Below are positions 1 to 5,583 of a stretch of DNA of 7,911 nt, in pieces. The stretch is from positions 1 through 7,911 of the forward strand of contig DMAT01000424.1 in NCBI GenBank assembly GCA_003451635.1, given 5' to 3'. The translations under genes and the position numbers were made by a program. Positions within the stretch are counted from its first letter, which is position 1; each line of letters begins with the position of its first letter. The notes below the pieces were generated by a model that worked only from the letters and a program-made list of their open reading frames with translations, ran no database searches and was not told where the DNA came from. The DNA is from Syntrophus sp. (in: bacteria) (GTDB lineage: Bacteria; Desulfobacterota; Syntrophia; Syntrophales; UBA8958).

Positions 1-449
1 CCCACCAGATTGCCTTCAACTGCCTTCCCCAGATCGATGTCTTTGTGGATAACGGCTATACGAAGGAAGAGATGAAGATGATCAACGAAACAAAAAAGAT
101 CATGAACGATTTGTCCATCGCCGTGACGGCAACGACAGTGCGCGTACCTGTCTTCTATGCCCATTCCGAATCGGTCAATATCGAGACGGAAAAGAAGATC
201 ACTCCCCGGGAAGTGAGGGATCTTCTGGCTAAAGCCCCGGGGGTTACAGTCGTCGATGATCCCCAGCAGCGTCTATACCCCATGGCCATTCATGCGGCGG
301 GGAAAGATGGCACCTTTGTCGGCAGAATCAGGGAAGACGAATCCATCCCCAATGGCATTAATATGTGGGTAGTCTCTGATAACCTGCGTAAGGGTGCGGC
401 CTTGAACGCCGTACAGATTGCGGAAATCCTCGGCAAAGACTATCTGTGA
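1..449 (+). CDS. asd: Aspartate-semialdehyde dehydrogenase, C-terminal part (5' truncated by window)
   Basis: This enzyme reduces aspartyl-4-phosphate to aspartate-4-semialdehyde with NADPH, at the branch point to lysine/diaminopimelate, threonine and methionine; it is cytoplasmic. Only about the last 148 codons are present. The reading frame is open from the left edge (first full codon at 3) to TGA at 447-449. Recognisable family segments are the 'PQIDVF.DNGYTKEE' stretch (codons 27-68), 'RVPVFYAHSESVNIE' (141-185) and the C-terminal 'WVVSDNLRKGAALNAVQIAE' block. The Arg at 141-143 and His at 162-164 are seven residues apart, as in the conserved Arg/His pair that binds substrate and acts in acid-base catalysis. 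The usual 'GHSE' reads 'AHSE' here, a mild substitution. The catalytic cysteine would lie upstream of the window. rsmD starts 16 nt downstream. The family call is firm; the N-terminal half cannot be assessed. Confidence 0.95.
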   Translation, partial: HQIAFNCLPQIDVFVDNGYTKEEMKMINETKKIMNDLSIAVTATTVRVPVFYAHSESVNIETEKKITPREVRDLLAKAPGVTVVDDPQQRLYPMAIHAAGKDGTFVGRIREDESIPNGINMWVVSDNLRKGAALNAVQIAEILGKDYL

Positions 450-450
450 G

Positions 451-455
451 AGGAG
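451..455 (+). promoter_or_regulatory. Ribosome binding site that sets the rsmD start
   Basis: AGGAG lies 10 nt before the ATG at 466, just after the asd stop. The frame stays open upstream to a TTG at 418, but that would add 16 residues unrelated to the family N-terminus and overlap the end of asd. The site supports initiation at 466. Confidence 0.6.
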
Positions 456-465
456 AGCCCGGCCC

Positions 466-1035
466 ATGAGAATCACCGGGGGTGAAATGCGGGGAAGACG
501 TATTTCACCCCCATCGACAAGGGATGTAAGGCCAACGCCGGATGCCGTCCGGGAATCCCTTTTCAATCTCCTCCCCCCTGTCAGTGGTCAAACCTTTCTC
601 GATCTTTACGCCGGCAGCGGGATCGTAGGTCTCGAAGCCCTGAGTCGGGGAGCGAGATGCACTGTTTTTGTCGAAAAGCAGGCCATTATTGCCAGGAAGA
701 TAAGGGAGCAGATTGCTGCCCTCGGGTTTGAAAACAGCTCACTGGTCCTGACGATGAGCGTCGATAAGGGCGTTGCTGCCTTAAGCCGCCGTGAGGGACG
801 ATATGACGTCATCTTTGCCGATCCGCCCTATGAACGGGAGTGGATCATCAAAACCCTTCATTGCTGCCGGAGGGATGATCTTCTGGCGACGGGAGGGCTG
901 CTCGTCCTCCAACGGTCGGTAAGGGAGAAAATTGAAGGAATGGACGGCAATCATGGATTTGTAGCTGTTGATGAACGACGTTACGGAGACACGGTGCTGA
1001 CTTTTCTTACGCATAGCTTGAAGGAGACTTGTTAA
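466..1035 (+). CDS. rsmD: 16S rRNA (guanine(966)-N2)-methyltransferase RsmD
   Basis: RsmD transfers a methyl group from S-adenosylmethionine to N2 of G966 of 16S rRNA during assembly of the small ribosomal subunit. The 189-aa product has the usual family length and parts in order: N-terminal 'MRITGGEMRGRRI' (1-13), 'RPTPDAVRESLFNLL' (22-36), the SAM-binding loop 'LDLYAGSG' (45-52), the acidic end of the next strand 'VFVE' (67-70), and the N2-guanine methyltransferase motif 'DPPY' (119-122). ATG 466 was chosen because family members begin at this 'MRI.GG..RG' sequence and because AGGAG precedes it. The gene follows asd by 16 nt and ends 1 nt before coaD; rsmD-coaD adjacency is common in bacteria, so the two are probably co-translated. 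The first codons contain a strong inverted repeat (478-512), listed separately. Confidence 0.95.
   Translation: MRITGGEMRGRRISPPSTRDVRPTPDAVRESLFNLLPPVSGQTFLDLYAGSGIVGLEALSRGARCTVFVEKQAIIARKIREQIAALGFENSSLVLTMSVDKGVAALSRREGRYDVIFADPPYEREWIIKTLHCCRRDDLLATGGLLVLQRSVREKIEGMDGNHGFVAVDERRYGDTVLTFLTHSLKETC
478..512. repeat. Strong inverted repeat (potential hairpin) inside the 5' end of rsmD
   Basis: GGGGGTGAAAT (478-488) is exactly reverse-complementary to ATTTCACCCCC (502-512). The RNA stem can extend inward through a G·U pair (489/501) and two G-C pairs (490/500, 491/499), giving a 14-bp stem with a 7-nt loop (492-498). It spans codons 5-16 of rsmD, and its base is at +13 from the A of the start codon. 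No run of T follows, so it is not a standard intrinsic terminator. The structure is read directly from sequence; any role is inference. Confidence 0.75.
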
Positions 1036-1036
1036 C

Positions 1037-1531
1037 ATGAAGAAAATTGCTGTCTATCCGGGATCTTTCGATCCCATCACCAACGGTCATATTGATATTA
1101 TTACGAGAGGGCTAAGGATGTTCGATGAATTGATTATTCTTATTGCCTATAATCCCAACAAATCTTCTCTTTTTACCGTTGAGGAAAGAATGGATATGAT
1201 CAGGCAGGTAGTCATAAAAGATGAGAAAATTCTGCGGGTGGATTGTTCATCGGGACTCCTTGTCGATTATGTCCAGAGCAAAGGGGCGAATGTTATTCTC
1301 CGGGGGCTCCGGGCCGTATCCGAATTTGAATATGAATTTCAGATGGCCCTGATCAACCGACGCCTCAATCGGGACATCGAAACCGTTTTTCTCATGACGG
1401 GATTCCAGTGGTTTTACACCAGCTCCAACTTGATCAAGGAGGCGGCCAGTCTCGGGGGATCGGTCACGGGACTTGTTCCCGATATCGTCTTCGAACGCCT
1501 GCGTGGCAAATTCAGTAAGGTTACCAAGTAG
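1037..1531 (+). CDS. coaD: Phosphopantetheine adenylyltransferase
   Basis: CoaD catalyses the penultimate step of coenzyme A synthesis, joining ATP and 4'-phosphopantetheine to give dephospho-CoA and pyrophosphate in the cytoplasm. The 164-aa length is typical. The nucleotidyltransferase signature 'YPGSFDPITNGHIDII' (7-22) includes the T/HxGH motif as TNGH (15-18). Further conserved parts are 'YNPNKSSLF' (38-46, with Lys42), 'RGLRAVSEFEYEFQMA' (89-104) and 'YTSSNLIKEAASLGG' (127-141). The ATG at 1037 is preceded by AAGGAG (1021-1026), which lies inside the end of rsmD; the rsmD stop is 1 nt upstream, so translational coupling is likely. By eye the gene is richer in A/T than its neighbours, but the protein is ordinary and gives no sign of transfer. 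Confidence 0.97.
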   Translation: MKKIAVYPGSFDPITNGHIDIITRGLRMFDELIILIAYNPNKSSLFTVEERMDMIRQVVIKDEKILRVDCSSGLLVDYVQSKGANVILRGLRAVSEFEYEFQMALINRRLNRDIETVFLMTGFQWFYTSSNLIKEAASLGGSVTGLVPDIVFERLRGKFSKVTK

Positions 1532-1555
1532 TTAATAATAAAATAAAGAGGTCAT

Positions 1556-2749
1556 ATGAAATTAGCGCAACGAATAGGCAGGATCAAACCATCACCGACC
1601 CTGGCCATCACGGCGAAGGCCAACGCCCTGCGGGCGGAAGGGCGGGATATTATCGGTTTCGGGGCCGGTGAACCGGATTTCGATACCCCGGAAAATATCA
1701 AGGCTGCGGCCGTGAAGGCCATACAGGAGGGGTTTACCAAATACACTCCCGTGGGCGGCATCGACGAACTAAAGGACGCCATTATTGCTAAAATGTCCAG
1801 GGATCATGGACTTCCCTATAAACGCTCCCAGGTAGTTGTCTCCTGCGGGGCAAAACACACATTGTATAACCTCATCCAGATCCTCTGTGAGGAAGGAGAT
1901 GAAGTTATCATTCCGGCTCCATACTGGGTATCCTATGTCGATATCGTTGTCCTCGCCGGGGCGACGCCAGTGATCATCGACACCCCCGAAAAAGGAGGTT
2001 TTAAACTGACCCCGGAACTGCTGAAGAAGGCGATTACGGACCGATCAAAGGCCATTATTCTCAACAGTCCCTCCAATCCGACGGGATTTGCATACCACCG
2101 CAGTGAGCTGGAGGCCCTGGCCGCGGTGATCGAACCGACGAGTATGACTGTTATTTCCGACGACATCTATGAAAAGATCCTCTACGATGGTTTTGAGTTT
2201 TTCAGTATCGCCGCGGTCAGCGAGGCGCTCCGGAACAGGACCGTAGTCGTCAATGGGGTTTCCAAGGCCTATGCCATGACGGGCTGGCGGATCGGCTATG
2301 CAGCCGGACCGGAAGAAATAATTGCCGCCATTACCAAGCTGCAGAGCCAGAATACATCGAATCCGACGTCCATCGCCCAGAAGGCCTCCGTAGAAGCCCT
2401 CAATGGCGATCAGTCAGCCGTCGCAATGATGGTAAAGGCCTTCCGCGAAAGGCGCAACGTAATTGTAGATGCCTTAAATGCGATTCCGTCGATTTCCTGC
2501 CCCCTTCCTCAAGGGGCGTTTTATGTCTTCCCGAATGTCTCCGCCCTCTATGGCCGCTCCTGTCAAGGCAGGAAGATCGCTAATTCATCGGACCTGGCAG
2601 CGTACCTACTCGACGAGGCCAATGTAGCCGTTGTTCCCGGAGCGGATTTCGGCAACGACAATTACATCCGCCTGTCCTATGCGACGTCTTTAAAATTAAT
2701 TGAAGAGGGGATCAAACGAATCGATCAGGCTTGCTCCCGGCTCGTTTAG
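1556..2749 (+). CDS. Class Ib PLP-dependent aspartate aminotransferase
   Basis: This fold-type I aminotransferase most likely interconverts aspartate + 2-oxoglutarate and oxaloacetate + glutamate using pyridoxal phosphate. The 397-aa length fits subgroup Ib. The N-terminal hallmark 'GAGEPDFDTPENIK' is at 36-49 and 'KYTPVGGIDELK' at 62-73. Expected residues are present: Lys100 in 'GAKHTLYN' (side-chain carboxylate site in class Ib enzymes), the 'PYWVSY' segment (122-127), Asn174 in 'SNPTG', Asp202 and Tyr205 in 'SDDIYE', the Schiff-base Lys237 in 'VSKAYAMTGWR', Arg245, and Arg372 in 'IRLSYATS' for the substrate alpha-carboxylate. ATG 1556 follows AAGAGG with a 4-nt spacer. It starts 24 nt after coaD in an A/T-rich gap. 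Some class Ib enzymes also or mainly use prephenate; sequence alone does not exclude that, so no gene symbol is given. Confidence 0.92.
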   Translation: MKLAQRIGRIKPSPTLAITAKANALRAEGRDIIGFGAGEPDFDTPENIKAAAVKAIQEGFTKYTPVGGIDELKDAIIAKMSRDHGLPYKRSQVVVSCGAKHTLYNLIQILCEEGDEVIIPAPYWVSYVDIVVLAGATPVIIDTPEKGGFKLTPELLKKAITDRSKAIILNSPSNPTGFAYHRSELEALAAVIEPTSMTVISDDIYEKILYDGFEFFSIAAVSEALRNRTVVVNGVSKAYAMTGWRIGYAAGPEEIIAAITKLQSQNTSNPTSIAQKASVEALNGDQSAVAMMVKAFRERRNVIVDALNAIPSISCPLPQGAFYVFPNVSALYGRSCQGRKIANSSDLAAYLLDEANVAVVPGADFGNDNYIRLSYATSLKLIEEGIKRIDQACSRLV

Positions 2750-2781
2750 TTTTTATTCACCTTGTCGCCATGGAGTTGTAA

Positions 2782-3858
2782 ATGCTGGTAAATACGAGAA
2801 GGAAGACGCGACCGGTCTTTCTTGGCAAGGTACAGATAGGCGGCGACGCTCCGGTGTCGGTACAGTCCATGACCTCAACTGATACCCGGGACGTCGGTAA
2901 AACCCTAGCCCAGATCCGCAGGCTGGAGAAGGCGGGATGTGAGATTATCCGTATCGCCGTGCCGGACGAAGAGGCGGCGGCAGCCATTCCGAAAATCAGG
3001 AAAAAGATCCATACCCCCTTGATCGCCGACATCCACTTTCAGCATCGCTTGGCGATAATGGCGATTGAAGCCGGGGTGGAAGGGATCCGCATCAACCCGG
3101 GGAACATGAAGAGAAAGACCATTCCCGAGGTAGTGAAGGCGGCCCGGGAGCATGGAACGGTGATTCGCATCGGCGTCAATGCGGGATCTGTGGAGAAAGA
3201 TCTACTGAAAAAGCATGGCGGCCCGGACGCAGAAGCACTGGTGGAGAGCGCCCTGGGCCATATTCGCCTTCTTGAGGACCTTGATTTTGAACAAATCAAG
3301 GTTTCCCTGAAGTCATCGGATGTGACGGTGATGATCAGGGCTTATCAACTTCTTTCTGAAAAAGTTGACTATCCCCTCCATCTTGGCGTTACCGAGGCGG
3401 GCAGTCTGATGAGGGCAACGGTAAAATCGGCAATTGGCATCGGGACGCTCCTTTATCAGGGGATTGGCGATACCATCAGGGTTTCCGTCACCGGGGATCC
3501 GGTTAACGAGATTCCTGTTGCTTACGGTATCCTTCGGGCCTTGAAGATGCGCATGATCGGACCGGATATCATCTCCTGCCCCACCTGCGGCAGGTGCGAG
3601 ATCGACCTCCTGAAATTGTCCCGGGCGGTGGAAAAGCGTCTGGCGGGACGGAAAGACTATCTGAAAATTGCCCTCATGGGTTGCGTGGTGAATGGACCGG
3701 GGGAGGCGGCGGAGGCGGACGTCGGTATTGCCGGTGGACGGGGAGCGGGGATGCTGTTCCGGAAGGGACAGATTATCAGAAGAGTCAAAGAAGGAGACTT
3801 CGTTGAGGCTTTATTAACGGAGATCGAGGACATAACAAAGAAGAAAAAGGAGGCCTGA
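2782..3858 (+). CDS. ispG: 4-hydroxy-3-methylbut-2-en-1-yl diphosphate synthase (IspG/GcpE)
   Basis: IspG reductively opens 2-C-methyl-D-erythritol 2,4-cyclodiphosphate to HMBPP, the next-to-last step of the MEP isoprenoid pathway, using a [4Fe-4S] cluster and electrons from flavodoxin or ferredoxin. The 358-aa product is the short bacterial form. The N-terminal TIM barrel opens with 'RRKTRPVFLGKVQIGGDAP' (6-24) and 'VQSMTSTDTRD' (27-37), and carries 'PLIADIHF' (79-86) and 'GIRINPGN' (101-108). The C-terminal cluster domain has Cys266 and Cys269 ('SCPTCGRCE') and Cys301 with Glu308 in 'GCVVNGPGE'; these are the three cysteines and one glutamate that bind the cluster in the family. Cys272 is an additional nearby cysteine. 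ATG 2782 follows GGAG (2772-2775) with a 6-nt spacer. Its TGA overlaps the proS ATG. Confidence 0.97.
   Translation: MLVNTRRKTRPVFLGKVQIGGDAPVSVQSMTSTDTRDVGKTLAQIRRLEKAGCEIIRIAVPDEEAAAAIPKIRKKIHTPLIADIHFQHRLAIMAIEAGVEGIRINPGNMKRKTIPEVVKAAREHGTVIRIGVNAGSVEKDLLKKHGGPDAEALVESALGHIRLLEDLDFEQIKVSLKSSDVTVMIRAYQLLSEKVDYPLHLGVTEAGSLMRATVKSAIGIGTLLYQGIGDTIRVSVTGDPVNEIPVAYGILRALKMRMIGPDIISCPTCGRCEIDLLKLSRAVEKRLAGRKDYLKIALMGCVVNGPGEAAEADVGIAGGRGAGMLFRKGQIIRRVKEGDFVEALLTEIEDITKKKKEA
3847..3853 (+). promoter_or_regulatory. Strong Shine-Dalgarno for proS inside the ispG 3' end
   Basis: AAGGAGG is a full match to the anti-Shine-Dalgarno core, 4 nt before the proS ATG. It lies in the last codons of ispG (Lys-Glu-Ala), and the stop and start overlap as TGATG (3856-3860). 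This arrangement favours re-initiation and fixes the proS start. Confidence 0.7.
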
Positions 3859-5567
3859 TGCGTTACTCACAAATGTTTCTGCCGACACTCAAAGAGATCC
3901 CTTCCGATGCGGAGGTGATCAGTCATCAACTCATGCTGCGGGCGGGAATGATCCGGAAATTGACAAGCGGGGTCTATTCCTATCTACCGATGGGTTATCG
4001 CGTCATCCGGAAGGTGGAGCAGATCATCAGAGAGGAAATGAACCGCGCCGGGGCTCAGGAGATCTTTATGCCCACGGTTCAACCGGCGGAGTTATGGAGG
4101 GAATCGGGACGGTGGAACTTTTACGGGAAAGAACTGCTCCGCTTCCGCGACCGAAAAGACAGCGAATGTTGCCTGGGACCCACCCATGAGGAGGTGGTAA
4201 CGGATATCGTCAGAAACGGCGTCAAGTCTTACCGTCAGCTTCCCCAGAATCTATATCAGATCCAGACGAAGTTCCGCGATGAAATCCGCCCCCGCTTCGG
4301 GCTGATGCGGTGCCGTGAATTCAGCATGAAAGACGCCTACAGCTTTGATATCGATACCGAGAATGCGGACCTCAGTTATCAGAAGATGTTTGCCGCCTAT
4401 AACCGCATATTCGAACGTTGCGGTCTGAAGTTCCGGCCCGTGGAAGCCGATACGGGCAGCATCGGCGGAAGTTATTCCCACGAGTTTCTCGTCATTGCCG
4501 ATTCCGGCGAGGATGGGATGGCCTATTGCGAAAGTTGCGGCTATGCCGCCAATCTGGAAAAGGCGGAAATTGCCAGGCCGGAGGAACACGAGGTCGAGGG
4601 GTCGTCATATTTGGCCCGGGAAGAAATCCACACCCCCGAGGTGCGGACCATCGAAGAAGTATGCGCCTTTCTCCAGGTCCGGCCTGAGGATGTAATCAAG
4701 ACTCTGGTCTTCAGTGCCGACGGGGTTCCCGTGGCCGTCCTGGTCCGGGGTGATGAAGAGGTAAACGAGATCAAGGTGAAAAACTACCTTGGCTGTGATG
4801 TTCTGGAAATGGCCATGGACGACATGATCCAGGCGACCGCCGGATCGCCCCGGGGATTTGTCGGTCCCATCGGCATCAAGTGCCGGACCCTGGCCGATTA
4901 TTCCCTGATGAACCTCACGAACATGGTCGTAGGGGCCAACAGGGAGGATTACCATCTGAAGAACGTCAACTTTGAAAGGGATTTCAAGGTAGCGGCCTTT
5001 GCCGACCTGCGTGTTGTCCGTGAAAGCGATCCCTGCCCGCGGTGCACCGGGGAAATTCATTTTGCCCGGGGGGTTGAGGTGGGTCATGTCTTCAAATTGG
5101 GGACAAAATACAGCAAGGCGATGAAGGCAATTTATCTCGATAAGAACGGGAAAGAGCAATACATGGTCATGGGATGTTACGGGATTGGCGTCGGTCGGAC
5201 CGTAGCTGCCTGTGTCGAGCAGTATCATGATGACAATGGCATCATCTGGCCCCTGGCCATTGCCCCCTTTCAGGTGATTATCACCCCCGTCAACATGAAT
5301 GACCGGGATCTGGCCGCAGCCGCCGAAAATCTCTACGCTGATCTCTCGTCCCAAGGCGTCGAGGTGATCCTGGATGACCGCGATGAAAGGGCGGGGGTGA
5401 AGTTCAAAGACGCCGATTTAATCGGCATTCCCCTGCGGGTCACCATTGGCCCCAAAAACCTCGCCGCAGGAAACGTTGAGATCAAAACCAGGAAGTCCGG
5501 GGAGACCAATGTTTTATCTGTCGAAGAGGTAAAAAATTTCATTTTAGGTGCAATTCGTCAAATATGA
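3858..5567 (+). CDS. proS: Prolyl-tRNA synthetase, bacterial type with insertion editing domain
   Basis: ProRS activates proline with ATP and attaches it to tRNA-Pro in the cytoplasm. The 569-aa product is a class II synthetase of the bacterial form. The N-terminal catalytic half runs to about residue 220 and includes motif 1 around 'NRAGAQEIFMPTVQP' (62-76), 'LGPTHEE' (106-112) and motif 2 'TKFRDEIRPRFGLMRCREF' (137-155). Between motifs 2 and 3 lies an insertion (roughly 224-400) of the INS/YbaK-like type that hydrolyses mischarged Ala-tRNA-Pro; it includes Lys281 in 'EDVIKTLVF'. CxxC pairs flank it (Cys224/227 and Cys393/396), as in many relatives. Motif 3 is 'GCYGIGVGR' (439-447). The anticodon-binding domain begins near 'WPLAIAPFQV' (464-473). 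The start overlaps the ispG stop and has a strong ribosome binding site. No domain is missing. Confidence 0.97.
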   Translation: MRYSQMFLPTLKEIPSDAEVISHQLMLRAGMIRKLTSGVYSYLPMGYRVIRKVEQIIREEMNRAGAQEIFMPTVQPAELWRESGRWNFYGKELLRFRDRKDSECCLGPTHEEVVTDIVRNGVKSYRQLPQNLYQIQTKFRDEIRPRFGLMRCREFSMKDAYSFDIDTENADLSYQKMFAAYNRIFERCGLKFRPVEADTGSIGGSYSHEFLVIADSGEDGMAYCESCGYAANLEKAEIARPEEHEVEGSSYLAREEIHTPEVRTIEEVCAFLQVRPEDVIKTLVFSADGVPVAVLVRGDEEVNEIKVKNYLGCDVLEMAMDDMIQATAGSPRGFVGPIGIKCRTLADYSLMNLTNMVVGANREDYHLKNVNFERDFKVAAFADLRVVRESDPCPRCTGEIHFARGVEVGHVFKLGTKYSKAMKAIYLDKNGKEQYMVMGCYGIGVGRTVAACVEQYHDDNGIIWPLAIAPFQVIITPVNMNDRDLAAAAENLYADLSSQGVEVILDDRDERAGVKFKDADLIGIPLRVTIGPKNLAAGNVEIKTRKSGETNVLSVEEVKNFILGAIRQI

Positions 5568-5583
5568 TGGTCTGAAAGATAAC

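Noticed and set aside
1532..1555. A/T-rich gap between coaD and the aminotransferase as a promoter
   Set aside because: TAATAA-like runs exist, but no convincing -35/-10 pair with proper spacing was found. It may simply be a loose intergenic spacer.
1990..2000. Strong Shine-Dalgarno-like AAAGGAGGTT inside the aminotransferase gene
   Set aside because: No suitable start codon follows at the right distance, and the bases encode an ordinary Lys-Gly-Gly stretch.
2741..2760. T-rich tract after the aminotransferase stop as an intrinsic terminator
   Set aside because: A short T run is present, but no stable GC-rich hairpin could be found immediately before it.
3702..3719. GGAGGCGG direct repeat in ispG
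   Set aside because: Two short copies arise from the Glu-Ala-Ala-Glu-Ala codons next to the Fe-S ligand motif. There is no sign of a functional repeat.
4605..5354. Open frame of 249 codons on the - strand opposite proS
   Set aside because: It is a shadow of the proS reading frame, with no recognisable domain and no intergenic space for its own signals.
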